Below are positions 1-12,690 of a stretch of DNA of 64,000 bases, piece after piece (the first letter of the stretch is position 1; each line of letters begins with the position of its first letter). Where the stretch lies: NCBI GenBank assembly GCA_018257865.1, contig JAEUBA010000075.1, positions 1 through 64,000 on the forward strand. The letters are read 5' to 3'. The notes beneath the pieces are model-generated. The model had not been told where the DNA came from. It saw only the letters and a list, made by a program, of their open reading frames with translations, and searched no databases. This stretch comes from Stereocaulon alpinum (Eukaryota > Ascomycota > Lecanoromycetes > Lecanorales > Stereocaulaceae). A program made the translations under genes and the position numbers.

Positions 1-50
1 CTCTTACGGCTAGGAAAGGCACACTACGTGTACCATCTACTGGTTTCACA

Positions 51-125
51 AATAATGTAATAGAACACCCTCATTAGTATATATAGATACTAGAATAGGC
101 GTATAAACCAATCAATCAATCAATA
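51..125 (+). repeat. 3' tail of an upstream LINE copy (tail A)
   Basis: This 75-base stretch matches 18,000-18,074 almost base for base and ends in the same AATC/TCAA tetranucleotide run. A 3' end with a short simple repeat in place of a long terminal repeat is typical of fungal LINE elements. I infer that the rest of this copy lies left of the window. It still contains CA dinucleotides, unlike the sequence that follows. Confidence 0.7.
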
Positions 126-1304
126 ATATTATATTATATAGTCCTAGCTAATATATTTAGGAATTATACTTTATACTATCTTTAATACGAAGATTAATTC
201 TCTAGAGGATTAGATTCGCGATACCCTTCTTACTAATTATAGAGCTAGCGCTAAGCTTATCTTTAATAATATAGTAGGGGTCGATAGGGTCTAGATCTCT
301 CCTAGGATTTAAGGTAGTAGTTTATATAGTATACCAGTAATAATAGGAGATATAGCTAATTCTTTAGTATAGGTATATAACTTTATACTACGTATTAGGC
401 TTAATAGAGCTAAGGAGAAAGAGCTATACTTAATCTATAAGATAGCTAAAGATAACCCTAAGGCGGTAGAGGTAGCAGATAAAGAAGAATATAAGGCGGA
501 GAGGTAAAGATATATTCTAGTAGAGGCTCCTAAGAAGTATATAGCAGCGAAGGTTCTAGCGGCGAAGGTTTTAGTAGCGAAGGTTTCTAAGATACCTATA
601 ACTCCGTAACTAAAAGGGAAAGGAAAGTAGAAGGTTAAGGAAGAAGAAGAAGTTAAGAAAGAAGACCCTATAGTATAGGTTATAGAGAAGTTTAGTAGTC
701 TCGAATCTCTTAAGGTAAGTTACTTCCTCAAAACTATATAAATATTACTAATTATATAAAGAATACTAATAATAATACGATTAATATACTAATAGTATTA
801 TAAGGTAAGAAGCGTCCTTATTCGCTATCCTCTACTATTAATCCTACTAAGTTGAAGACTAGTGCGCGTAAGAATAAGAAGAAGAAGCTATAATATTAGG
901 TATAATAGCGATAGTAGGGTATAATTAAATATCTCTAAGACTACTCGCCCTTAGTATACTATTATAGTACTACTTTAGGGTCTAATCTAGGGCTTATATA
1001 TTATATTACTATCGCTACCGACTATATTATTATTATTAATATTTTTTAAAGTTATAAATATTAACTTATAGGTAGTAAAGTAGTATATATTAAAGAGTAG
1101 TATAGAATACGCCTACTTTTCTAATAATATAATTATCTAACTAATTAACTAATCCTTCCTATATAGTATTACTCTATATAGTCTCTAGCTACTTAGGTGT
1201 TTCTAATACGGCTAGGCTAATACTACTACTACTAAGTCTACTACTATTAACTATAGGCCCTCCGTAACCTATATTTCTATATATACTTAATAGCGGTATA
1301 GATT

Positions 1305-1592
1305 ACTAAGTACTCGCTAGGTAGTACTTTAACTAAGGCGCTAGTAACGTATAAGGACCTCTATAGTAATACGTATATATATACTTATTAGTATATATTA
1401 TAGGCGGGCCTTACCTACCGCTAGCTAGGGCGGAGACTATACGATAGTACTAAGTACTCGCTAGGTAGTACTTTAACTAAGGCGCTAGTAATATATAAGG
1501 ACTCCTATAGCAATACGTATATATATACTTTTATAGGTATATATTATAGGCGGGCCTTCCCTACCGCTAGCTAAGGCAGAGACCTAGACTAT
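1305..1592 (+). repeat. two tandem 144-bp monomers in LINE 5' region
   Basis: The block starting ACTAAGTACTCGCTAGG at 1,305 recurs at 1,449, giving a period of 144 bases. The two copies differ mostly by transitions and small indels. They sit upstream of the first recognisable LINE coding region, where some LINEs carry promoter monomers. A promoter role is inference. Confidence 0.7.
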
Positions 1593-2899
1593 ATAATAGC
1601 GGGGTAGAATCGCAACCCGCCTAGCTACTCGCAGACGTAGGATAGTATATAGAAGGAAGGCGGGAGGCTAGTAGGAGGTTATCTTACCTATAGGGAGTAG
1701 TTAGCGCAGTCTACTATATATTATTAGTAGAGATAATATAAGTATTTCACCTATTTCCGGCGGCGATATATATAGTAGCGGGAGATAACAGCGTATAGTT
1801 CTAACTACTAGTAAGGGTTTATTACGTATAGAAATAACTATTTAAGTTACTTAATAGATAGTTAATAATAGCCTTAAATACTTATAGGATAGCGACGACG
1901 ACGAGTACGACGGGCGAGTAGGCCTACTAGGCTAGACGAGTAATTATACTAGGCTACGAACCCAGCAAAATAATATAGGATAGAGGAGGAAGAGAGAAGA
2001 GGAGCGCTATTAGTAGAGGCGAATAAGGGACGCGTCCCGACGCGATAATAGAGTAATAGTAGTAGTAGTAGAGGCCTACTAAAGGTCTATAAGGCCCTTA
2101 AGGTAGGGAAAGAATTAAAGAAAGAATATAGTATATAAAGGCTATAGAGTAGGTACTATTAGAGTTTATAGAGAAGGTCTAGGAGACGCTATAAGCGAAT
2201 ATAAATAAGACTACGTAGAGCTTCTTCTAGAATATAGTAGAAAGGATTATAGAATATATATAAGAGAATACCGCCGAAAGGTATACTGCGAAAGAGTATT
2301 ATAGCTAATTAATACGCGAAGACTACCTAACTAGAAGGGTAAATAACAGCTAGGTAGCTATAGCCCGTACGGCCTAAAAGGACTAAAATACTATCTACCT
2401 AGCTATACCTAGGGTTAAAGATATTAGGAAAGCGAAGCAAATAACGGTTAGAATCGACGATAATAGCGAAAAGATATAGATAACTATAGTAACCCTCCCC
2501 TAACTAGTATAGATATTTAGGGGAGTAGGAGGGGTAACTAATAAGATTATTATAGTAAGAAGGATTATAAGGGGGGATATTATTCTCTAGACGGCCTTAG
2601 TAAAGGCTAGGGAAGAATTAGAGAAGGATAATAGGTAGGTAAGGAGGCTCTATAGGTTAGTAAGGGTCCTCTAAAAGATAGTAATAGTAGCAATCTATAG
2701 AGTAGAAAAGATAATAAATATAAAGGATTAATAAGGGATCTTTAAAACCCTAAAAAAAAGATAATAGGAAGCTCTACTTAGAGTTAGAGATAATAAAGGC
2801 TGAGTAGCTTATATTTATATTAAAGCTAGATATACTTAGGAGGGAGAAGAGGTTCTCTATAATAATAATTAAGGTCCTAAGCCTAGAAGCGGCGAACTA

Positions 2900-3180
2900 A
2901 CTTATTATAGAAGGAATAGTAGTAGAGAATAGCCTCCTCTTCTATAATTACTAGGAGAGAGAGGCTACCCCTAAGTAGTACTTTAACTACTATAGGTATA
3001 GATATATTACTAAGGCGTATAAATACCCTACCTACTATAGGATATACGCCTAAAACTATATAACTAATAATTATATAGAAAGAGTTAGTAGTAAGCCTAA
3101 GTACGTAGTATATAAAGGGGAGTACTTAGTATAGAGTAAAACCTATTTAATCTAATAAAAGGAGAATACTAAGGCTAGGT
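2900..3180 (+). pseudogene. LINE ORF1 (gag-like) remnant with mutated zinc knuckle
   Basis: A CCHC knuckle with spacing x2-x4-x4 can be recognised at 2,979-3,020, but all four metal ligands now read Tyr (codons at 2,979, 2,988, 3,003 and 3,018). TGY to TAY and CAY to TAY changes are exactly what RIP produces. A second Cys-to-Tyr series follows to about 3,160. In the intact family this protein binds the element RNA; here it is not translatable. Confidence 0.75.
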
Positions 3181-3559
3181 AGAGAATTAAGTATAAGCTA
3201 AAATACTTTAAAGAGACCCTAAAGTAATACTTAGTAGGGCTTATACTAGCGATACTAAGAAGGACTAGCTTAGAAGGGTAGTATAAAGTAATCTCTAAAG
3301 GGAAGAGGAAGGCCTTAGAGGATATAATAGATAAGCCTTAGAAAGGAACTAGGGAGGTAGCGAAGAGGGGATAATTAATAACCCTCTCTAAAGTAGAGTA
3401 AGGGTAATAGCCCCTATCTATAGAGAGGATTAGTCTAATAAATACCCTTAGGTAGACTTTAGGAGTAGTAAAGACTACTAAGACTACCTAAATATAGGAG
3501 AATATTTAAGCGACCCTTACCTAATAAGGGATATACCCTACCTAAAAATACTATAGTAT

Positions 3560-5877
3560 AATATATAGAGGAAGAAGGATATAGTAATAGTACTACTTCT
3601 TAAAAATAAAGATATAAAAGATATAGACGTATTAGTAATCTAAGAGCTAGTATATAACCTAATAAATAGAACCTTATATAATATAAGTATAAGTAGATTC
3701 CACCTAGCCTATAGAGGAGACCTAGAGGCTAGGACGTATTTTTATATAAATAAGAGGATAAATCCTAATAACTAGGGGGTAGAATACTAAGGAGGCGACT
3801 TATACTTATTATACTTATTATAGATCTAAGTTATAAGGACTTAGAAGAATATTAAGGATAGGATAGAGAATATTAGAGGGCCGCTAGGGGAGAGGGTATA
3901 GGTATATAATATCTATAACCCCTTACTAGTAAGCTATATATTAAAGGATAGTCTAATAACTATCCTAAAACTAAAGGAAGCGCTAGGGAACGAGGGTAAA
4001 TATATAGTTATAGGAGACTTTAACCTATACTACCTATACTAAAATAACTTAGGACGAATAATATACTACGCTATAGTAGATAAGCTACTAGAGATAGTAG
4101 GAGAGAAAGGTATAGTTCTAGGACTACCGGAGAAGGTAGTTATATAATAGAATAGGGGCCTAGAGAGTACTATCGACCTTATATTCCTAACCGAAGGCGC
4201 GTATAATACGATAGTAAAGTATAGGGTAAGTAACGACCTTAATATAGGATTAGACTATATACTAATTATTATAGAGCTAGAATAGATATAGAGTAAACGC
4301 CTAGTACGCTAGAAGAGGGCCTAGAAAAGGGTAAAGGCGAAGGTAACTAAGGAGGAAATCTAGAAATATATAAAGATCCTAAATAAAGTAATAAGCCGGT
4401 ACTTAGTAGACTCTAAAGATATAATTAACTAGTATATTAATAGGCTTATAGCTATACTATAAAAGGTAATAGAAGATACTATCCTATATAAGGAACTATA
4501 CGCAGGGGCTAAGCTATATTAGAATAGGGTATATATAAGGGTAACTAAAGCGTTATAGGTAGCGCTTAAGGCCTACTACTATAGTAGGAACGCAGAAACT
4601 AAGGAAGCCCTCTATTAGGCTAAAAGGGAAAAGGTTACTACCCTATAGAAAGCTAGAATAATAGCTTTTAGAGAGGGAGTCTATAAGGCGTTACTAAGAC
4701 TAAGAGGAGTATAGTAACTTACTAAGTAGGGAAGGGAAAGGAGTATACGCCCTAAAGAGCTACTATAATTCCCAGCTATTAAAGACGGAAACGGGAATAA
4801 AGTAATAGACTTTAAGGGGAAGGTAGAGGCCCTAAGGAGGGTCCTCTTCCTACTCTTACCCCTAATAGATCTAATAGATATAGAGGGAGCCGACTACTTA
4901 GAACCTATAGCGATAGATAGTAAGATTACCTTAAAAGAGGTAAAGAACGCGATTTAGTACTTAGTAGTAGATAAGGCCCTAAGGATTTTAGGGATCCTAA
5001 ATAGGTTCCTAAGAGCGGTATATATAAAGATAATAGAGATGTTTAGAAGGATATTTTAAGCGTACTTAAACTATAGATACTACTTAAAGAAGTTCTAAGA
5101 GGCGAATATAATAATACTAAAGAAACTAAAAAAGACTAACTATTTAGAGCCTAAGGCGTATCAGCCTATTATATTACTAGATATACTTAGGAAAGCGTTA
5201 GAGATAGTAATAGTAAAATATCTTAGTAGAATAGCTAAAAGGAATTACCTACTCCTAGAATACTAAATAGGGGGTAGAAAAAGATACTTAGTAGAAATAG
5301 CCTTAGAGACTATTATAGATTTAGTCTATATAATATAGAACTAAGGTAAAGATAATATAGTAAGCCTACTATTACTAGATATAGTAGGGGTATTTAATAA
5401 TATATCCTATAAAAGGCTACTCTATAACCTAAAGATAAAAGGAATCCCTAAGGGAATTATTTAGTAGACTATAAGCTTCCTTAAAGATAGAGCGATATTA
5501 ATTACTCTAAGAGGTAAAACTAGCTTAGTAGAGGTAATAGAGACGGGGATTCTATAAGGATTACTTATATTACTAATTCTATTTCTCTTCTTTAATATAC
5601 TACTAATTAAAGTATACTTAAAAGTAAAAATCCTAGTATAAGTAGGAGGATTCGTAGATAATATATACCTACTAGTATATAGTAAGATAATAGAAATAAA
5701 CTATAAATAGCTAGAATAAGCCTATAAGCTCTACTAAACGTAGGCGAAAATATATAAGGCGACGTTCGCGCCTTAGAAGTATAAACTAGTATATCTATTA
5801 TACGCCCCTAAAAGGTTTAATATAAAGGAGACGGTATAATTTAGTAATATAGAGGTTAAGCTAGAAGCGAGTATTAG
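3560..5877 (+). pseudogene. LINE ORF2 remnant: endonuclease and reverse transcriptase
   Basis: Reading through stops shows an exonuclease-endonuclease-phosphatase fold with the block GDFNL near 4,015 and a STIDL...DLN...D series near 4,165-4,260. It is followed by fingers and palm motifs of LINE reverse transcriptase, including FVDN at 5,651-5,662 and a region ending at the gypsy insertion. The continuation of the same reading frame (thumb and C-terminal part) appears at 16,654-17,400. This activity would nick target DNA and prime reverse transcription. Every frame is closed by stops, so no product is possible. Confidence 0.8.
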
Positions 5878-5882
5878 GGTCC
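5878..5882. repeat. target site duplication GGTCC, left copy
   Basis: GGTCC flanks the gypsy element here and again at 16,649-16,653. Five bases is the usual target duplication for Ty3/gypsy integrases. The duplicated bases belong to the interrupted LINE. Confidence 0.85.
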
Positions 5883-6061
5883 TAATATAGTATATAGTAG
5901 GGTAAGGCGTTTAAGAAGTACTTTTTATAAGGTGTAGTAGTATCTAGTAATCGTAGGTGATCTAAGTGTCTAAAGGGCCTATCTAGAGAAGTGCCGCTAA
6001 GGCGGTGCCTTAGCGTATACTACCGTCTTAGTAGTACTACCTAGCCGTAAGGCCTATATTA
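5883..6061 (-). repeat. gypsy 3' LTR (left copy)
   Basis: It is 179 bases long, the same as the right copy at 16,470-16,648. It begins TAATATAG and ends CTATATTA, against CTATATCA in the right copy; the unmutated termini would be the usual TG...CA inverted pair. A purine-rich tract (GCAGGGGACTC on the - strand) borders it inside the element and fits the polypurine primer of a - strand element. Confidence 0.9.
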
Positions 6062-6139
6062 GAGTCCCCTGCGTAGAAAAGAAAATCTAGCGCCTACGCT
6101 AGTCTAATACCGCCTTACTCTTCTATAATATTACTATAG

Positions 6140-7450
6140 CTGTTAACTGCCTTATTATCCTCCTTACTAAGCTTCTTAAGTCCCTCTAGTACCGCACTGC
6201 GCTATTCCTTAAAGTCGTCGCGCGTAATACGGTCTATAGAAGGGAAAGCCTCAGTAATCTTATTAAACACAGCGTTAGCTTTTATAAGTAGGGTATTATT
6301 AAACTCCCTATTATTAGAGAGTTCGACTATATAGGTCTAGAACTTAATAATATCCTCTAGTACCTACTTAGCCTATAAATAATTTATTACTAACTACTTA
6401 ATTATATGTTTATTATAGGCTTAAAGTAAAATCTACGTACTATATAAGGCCGTAGCGAGTAGGACTACCTTCCCCTATACCTACTTAAGGTCCTTATAGG
6501 TATAGTGCTTAGCTGTAGTTATAGTTACCTTAATCTCTTCGTCTAGGGCGAAGCGCCTCCCCCTACTAGCTAAGTTAACTAGATCTTACGTAAGCTTAGG
6601 CTTATTAGTAGGGGTTTCGGGCCTAGCTTTCTTACTAGGGGTTCTAGGTTCGGTGTTATTAACTTTCTGCCTCTTCTTATTACCCGCCTTCGGTTCAGCT
6701 GCCGTAGTCCTAGTAGTTTTAGGACGTTTGGCTTCCTCTGTTAGCTGAGCTGCCTTAGTCCTAGTAGGACGTCTAGCTTCCTTATTCGGCCTAGTTATCT
6801 TAGGCTGCTCCTATTCAGCTGCCTTTGGCTCCTTAGTAAGTCCCTTAGGATAGACTTGTATCTTAGCTTTCTTCCCCGTATTAATCTTAGGTGGCTTAGG
6901 CTTTGTGCTAGCCTTACTAGGAGGGGGAATATTAATAATAATAGTAGTACTAGAGGAGAGACTGCTTAGCTCCTATATAATATACGTAGCCCCCTCTTAA
7001 ATATTATACGTAGTATTTATACCTATACTATCGATAAAGTTACTCTAGTTAATATTAAAATAACCGGTCCCTTCTTCCCTATATAGCTGGTACTTTCCGA
7101 ATACTACTAGGTAGACCTAAACTTAACGGACGTTAGACTAAACCTTAGGTACTAGGCCTTTATTAGTCTAGGTTACCCGTAAGGGATCCTTACTAGGAAA
7201 GATAATTAGCTATCTCTAGTACCTTACTTCCTATAAGATAAATAGGTAATATACTATTTAAAAAACCTATATTAACGATAGCTTAATATATTTTGGAGGG
7301 TATATAGCTTCGTCCCTATCAACTAGCTTATACGGCGGTTCGTTATATAGCTTCGGTTATAGGTCCTCCTTTTTTCCGTCTCTATTACTATATTTCTAAA
7401 GGAAACGCTAAGACTTGCGTGATATTACTATAGTAGGGCGATAATTAATA
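6140..7450 (-). pseudogene. accessory region downstream of chromodomain, Lys/Ala/Pro-rich
   Basis: Between the chromodomain and the 3' LTR lie about 1.8 kb that pol does not account for. On the - strand, about 6,930-6,560 reads as a long, nearly open stretch rich in Lys, Arg, Ala, Pro and Thr, with only one stop seen in over 100 codons. This part keeps TG and CA dinucleotides, so it is less RIP-damaged than pol. I do not recognise the protein. It could be a basic nucleic-acid-binding accessory protein or captured host sequence. Confidence 0.45.
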
Positions 7451-7899
7451 TTTAGCTAAAAGGGAATACTAGCTGAAAGAGAATATTAGCTGAAAGAGAA
7501 GGCTAGGTGAAGGTGTCTAAGGTTAATACTCTAAGGTAATAGTTTAATTAGCAGGCTCCGAATAAGACGTTATAGGAACAACGTAGCTAACGTAAGGCTT
7601 AACGAACTAGTATTCGTAGGCTAGGTATTAGGCTAGTGTTAATATAGAAAGGAGATAAAAGGATATAGTAAACTTAATAAAAAGTAATATTAATAGGTAT
7701 AATATAAACGCGTCTAACTAGAGGAAAGTATACCGACGTATTTATATAAATATATAAATACGTAACTACGCTACGTTTAACGCCTAGCTTAGCGGTATAC
7801 TAGCAGCGAAACTACTAGTATATATTTAGGTAGGCGGAAGTAGGTTCTTTCTTAGTCTCCTATAGCGGGTAGTAGGGGGGGCCTTAATAGGCGTAGTAC

Positions 7900-10800
7900 C
7901 TTAATCTAGAGGCCGTAGAATAACCTTTTATTAACGATAATACCTAACAGCGTCTTCGAAAGGGTTCTTAGTATTATAGTCGTCTACTATTTCCTACGCT
8001 TTAAGGGTTAATTTATATAAGGGGTAGTAGGTATTCCAGCTATAATCCTAGCCCTTCTATTTTATAAGGTACTGTGGCGCTCCTCTTACGATTTTTCTAT
8101 CTATAAAACGATTAATTTCGAATATAGGGTATCCTAGATCCTTAGTCTCTACCGGACTAGGATAATCTAGGTAAGGTCTACCGTAGGGGTTATCTTATAG
8201 GTATAGTTCGAGCTGTGCTACTAAGACTACTAGGTAGATACGTATAGTAGGGGGTAGTTCTAACTAGTATACTAGGTTACTAATTTTCCTTAGGACCTTA
8301 AAAGGTCTAACTCGCTGCTAGCTTAGCTTTCTATTTATTAGGCTAGGAATCTTATACCTATGGTATAGTTTAAGGTAAACGTAGCTTCCTTCCTTAAGAT
8401 ATAGTATAGTATATTTCTTATTATAGCGTCTTTTAGATATTATATTAGAAAAGGCTATAGCCTTATCTGCGGCGTCCCTATAGATTTATCGGAGGCGATC
8501 GTAGTCCTTTAGGGGAAGGTCTTCTAGTAGACCGAAATTATTATTCACCTTAAAACTATATAGTAACTCGTTCGGGGCGAAGTCGGTTACGAAGTTAATA
8601 GAATTATTTAATATTATACTGATATAAGGTAGGCTTTCCACCTAGTTAGTGTCTAGCCTAGATAGGTGGTATTATAGTATAATTTCTATAGTCTAGTTAG
8701 TTCTCTTAGACTACCCGTCCGTCTGCGGGTGGTACGCTATTAATATTAATATATTAATACCTAGCTTCTAGAAGATAATTCTTTAGAAAGATAATATAAA
8801 CTTAGAATCCCTATCTGTTAAAAAGGATCGTAGGATTCCCTAATTACGCTTATAGAGTACTATTATAATAATATTTACCTATTCTTTAGATCCCTAGGTA
8901 TCCTTCCCTAGCTTTAGTACGACCTTCTTAGTAAATTTATATATTATAGTTAATAATACGTTAAACCCTTCTATAATAGGTAAGTTAACTATAAAGTCTA
9001 TAGAGATAGTATAAAATAGTATAGAGGGTATAATAATAGGATTTAGTAAACCGTATAGGGAGTATCGCACTATCTAAAAGACTTAGTACTTAGGATAGTA
9101 TACGACGTACTGCTAGAGTCGTTTTACTATCTGCCTAATATAGACCGAATTCGATAATCGATCGTATATACGGTGGAAACCGCTATAGTTAGCGAGGTTA
9201 TATACTATACGAAAGACTTCGCCTTCTATAGCTTCTGGGATATACAGACGCTCTCTCCCGTCTCCGCACGTATAGTAGATTAGCCCGTCTCTTAATCTAA
9301 ACTTTATACCTAGGGTATCGCCTTTGACTAGGGGAACTGAAGGACGCAGCGTAGGTATTTCTTTAGAGGGTATATTATTAGTAGTGCCTCTAGCCGACTT
9401 TGGTTTAGAGGTAGCCTATAGCTTAATTACGTCTAGGACTTTCTGCTAGTATCTATCCTCCTAGTATATACCTTTAAGGCGGTCCTTAAAATTATCTGAT
9501 ATCTTAATAAAAGTGACGTGATAGACTATCTTAGGTAGCGGAGGGAGATCTGGGCTAGTATTAAGGGGTTCTATAGGCTAACTATATAGTACGTCTAGAA
9601 CCCTAAGGTGATTTCCTTATACCTATTCGTATCCCTAGAGACGAGACAGTGTATTAGGTACAGTATTTAACTTTCCGGACTTATAGCGGATAGTAATATT
9701 GAAGCTGGATAGGTACTACGAAGCTCTAATAAGGCGTAGATTTAGTTTGTTAGTACTAGAGGTAGTAAGGGTTATCTACCTCGAAATCGGTACCGTAGCC
9801 GAATAATCCGTATATATTACTATAGGTAGGCACCTGCTTAATTTAATTATATACCTAATTTTCTTTACCACCTAAATAATACCTACGACTTCTAACTTAG
9901 TTAGCTAGTAATTCTTTTCCGCTTCGTTTAGCAGCTTGCTTAGAAATAATATTAGTTTAACTAAAGTATAGACGACCAGCTACTCGCCTGCTGGATTTCC
10001 CTTAATATAATATATTATCGCTGCGAATCCCTAGCTCTTAGACGTATCTAGGTCTATGAATAGAGGTTAAGCGGGGTTAAAGTATACTAGAAAGACTAGC
10101 GACTAGAAAGCCTTCTAGAGGCTTTCGTACGCCTAGAGCTCCTCTTTTATTAGCTCGGCTAACTGCGCCCAGCTAGACTACCGCTTTCTAGTAGTACCCT
10201 TTAACTTATCGCCTTCCCTATTAGCTGGTAAGGCCTTTATTAGTAGCGTCTTACGCTCTTATAGTAGCTTCGCGAGCTAGGTATAATACTAGATAGAAGA
10301 TCTTAGCTAGCCTATTATACCTAAGTAAATCTTAAGGTCCTATAAGGTTCGGGGGAATAGCAGAGCTTAGATAGCTTTAATTTTATCCTCTAATATTAAT
10401 ATACTAAGGCTATCTACTCGTTATCCTAATAGACTTACCGAAGGATATCTTAGGAAGGACTTATTAGGGCTAAGCGTAATTCGCCGTACCTCGTAAAGGT
10501 AGAATATTTCCTAAAGGTATCCTAAATAATTATTTAACGTACGTGAAAATATAACTATATTATTAATATATATACGTGCGAATTTATAGAAAGGGCGGAG
10601 TATACTGTTAGTTTGCTACTAGACGTATAGTAGCGAGCCTTTATAGCCTATAAGGGCGACGTTATACTATTCCTAGCCTTAATATGAGACTACTATTAAT
10701 TTATATCTATTAGACTATCGTACGTTGAACTGGTGAAAGTATCTGGTTATATTAACTATAGAAATATACTTGCACCCCGCTACTGTACTGATTATATTAG

Positions 10801-11113
10801 ACTATAATAGTATTAGATAGTTATCTAAGTTAGTAATCTTATTTAGGCTACGTATATTAATAATAACTCTTCCTTTTCGGCTATTCGGAGTATCCCGCTA
10901 TACGACGAAGATAGGGTAGCTAAACTTAGTAGGCTAGTTTGCCTATTATATCTTCCTATATTTATATAGCTTATCGAAGGTCTTATTAACGACTTCCCTA
11001 TCCCTCTCGCCTAAAGGGTAGACCCTAGAGGGCTTAGGATTAGTTCCCTCCTTTAGAGGGATAGGTATCTATTCTTCTTCTAGGATATTAATAGTCTAGC
11101 TGTGATCCGTCTA
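7900..11113 (-). pseudogene. gypsy pol remnant: RT, RNase H, integrase, chromodomain
   Basis: Reading the - strand through stops gives the gypsy reverse transcriptase series: a fingers block near 11,000, a KYIS..N/D..RYFHQF block near 10,740, YINNIVIFSRTL at about 10,570-10,535, an integrase core with DFIVNLP near 8,990 and HPQTDG near 8,730, then a chromodomain with an IVRGAPQYLIKW-like block near 8,075. Asp-to-Asn and Gln/Trp-to-stop changes disable it. The enzyme family copies element RNA and integrates it; the chromodomain is thought to direct integration to modified histones. Confidence 0.85.
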
Positions 11114-11118
11114 GATAC

Positions 11119-11395
11119 TATTACGGCTCGCCTAGAGGTAATCGTAGGAGAAGGCAGCTTTGAAGGAAACCACCTTATATTAGGATTTAGCCAATAGGCT
11201 ACGCTTAGTATCTAGAAAATAGGATAAAGAAGAAAAGAAGTAAAAGCTTAGGAGCTTATAGGCCTAAATACCCCTAAGGCTAGCTCGCCGCTAGTCCTAG
11301 TTAAGAAACTATATTAACCGATATACTAAGCTATCTCTATACTAATTTGCTACCTCTATACCTAATACTAAGACCTCTAAATTAGGACTGTAATA
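11119..11395. repeat. TRIM LTR, left copy
   Basis: This 277-base repeat is nearly identical to 12,409-12,685, differing mainly by transitions. The inverted terminal octamers are TATTACGG and CTGTAATA. Confidence 0.85.
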
Positions 11396-12408
11396 CTACC
11401 CCCCGCTTTATAAGGTATCGCCCTAATACCTGCAGCTATATCTATCCCGCAGGCTATATAACGTCGGCGGCGTTGGTAGCGGTCGCTGTGTAGAGGTACG
11501 GAGGTACGGAGGTGCGGAGGTGCGGAGGTGCGGAGGTGCGGAGCGTACTCCTCCAAAAGCTGGGATTTGGCGGTAGTAATATGGGCAACAGCAACCGTAT
11601 AAAACACTTGCGAATAGTACCTCCGGCGTATTAGGTAGCCTATACTAAGGGGCGGTAGTAGTAGGATACCAACAGATACTTGCTATTATAGCCAGAATCG
11701 AAAAGTCGATAAAGTAGGAAATATTTAAATGAATATAGGTTTCGCGCAGCGAAATATAAGTATAAAAATAGTAGCGTTCCACCTAGCGTAGTAACTAGAC
11801 TATACTAAATTAGGTATAGTTTACCCCTTATCGGTATTAAGTAGTAGTATAGGTCTATACCTAGGAACTATAGCGTTACTGGAAGCTGTAGCGTTACTAG
11901 AAGCTACAGCGTTACTCCTAATTCTTATTCCTATATAGATATAGACCTATACTCTTTCTTAGCTTTCGAAGCCATCTGGCTTCGCGAGGAAACGGTGAGG
12001 TGAGACGAATAGCCTACTAGTAGGATCGTCTATTATAGTAGTAATTCGGTAGGACGGTCGAATCAGGTGGTGAGGTAAGGTCGATAGTTAGATAGTTAGT
12101 AAACTTAGTAGGACGTCCGAATTTAGTAGTAAGGTAAGGTTAATAACTTAGCGAAGAGGTTAACCTGCTGGTAGGGGAGTTAGGGAGGGGGTGGTTCTGT
12201 ATTTAGGTAGAGATACGAAAGGTGTAGGAGGGTTAAGGGTTAGAAATCTAGCTTTCTCTAGGATATACTAATTATCTGATTGGTAGGTACCTGCTTATTA
12301 AGTAGGTAGTAGTTCTGTTAATAGGCAGCTATAACGAGCTTAGCCTTAGTCTAGGAAACTAGGTAAGATACGACGCTTTATAGCGGAGGGGGTATTAGTC
12401 CTATTTTA

Positions 12409-12685
12409 TATTACAGCTCGCCCTAAGGTAATCGTAGGAGAAGGTAGCTTTAAAGGAAACCACCTTATATTAGGATTTAGCTAATAGGCTACGCTTAGTA
12501 TCTAGAAAATAGGATAAAGAAGAAAAGAAGTAAGAGCTTAGGAGCTCGCAGGCCTAAATACCCCTAAGGCTAGCTCGCCGCTAGTCCTAGTCGAGAAACT
12601 ATATTAACCGATATACTAAGCTATCTCTATACTAATTTGCCACCTCTATACCTAATGCTAAGACCTCTAAATTAGGACCGTAATA
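12409..12685. repeat. TRIM LTR, right copy
   Basis: This 277-base partner of the left copy is followed directly by the GATAC duplication at 12,686-12,690. Confidence 0.85.
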
Positions 12686-12690
12686 GATAC

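Larger units (their letters stand above)
126..5882 (+). mobile_element. RIP-degraded Tad-like LINE, 5' part
   Basis: This is the 5' part of a non-LTR retrotransposon on the + strand, destroyed by stop codons. Reading through the stops shows, in order, an ORF1 with a CCHC knuckle near 2,979-3,020, an endonuclease domain near 3,560-4,300 (an IGDFNL-like block near 4,010), and a reverse transcriptase near 4,900-5,877 with the block FVDN at 5,651-5,662, where active elements have FVDD. The element is cut by the gypsy insertion after 5,882 and resumes at 16,654. Both parts together give about 7.2 kb, a usual length for Tad-type elements. The 5' limit is placed directly after tail A and is an inference. 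Nearly every CA and TG is lost, so Gln and Trp codons have become stops. Confidence 0.85.
11119..12685. mobile_element. TRIM-like non-autonomous LTR element nested in gypsy
   Basis: Two 277-bp direct repeats (11,119-11,395 and 12,409-12,685) enclose 1,013 bases with no recognisable coding. The ends read TATTACGG...CCGTAATA, which unmutated would be TGTTACGG...CCGTAACA. GATAC flanks both sides (11,114-11,118 and 12,686-12,690). The internal part contains short tandem repeats (GGAGGTGCGG-type at about 11,497-11,543; a 20-base GTAGCGTTACT unit near 11,872-11,915). A G-rich tract beside the left LTR on the - strand suggests - orientation, but this is not certain. Confidence 0.85.

Noticed and set aside
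7900..11113. Functional pol gene
   Set aside because: Stops occur every few codons in all frames and catalytic Asp codons are mutated.
11377..11607. 76-codon open frame on the - strand inside the TRIM-like element
   Set aside because: It spans the LTR boundary and an internal tandem repeat that yields a repetitive peptide; no protein family is recognised.
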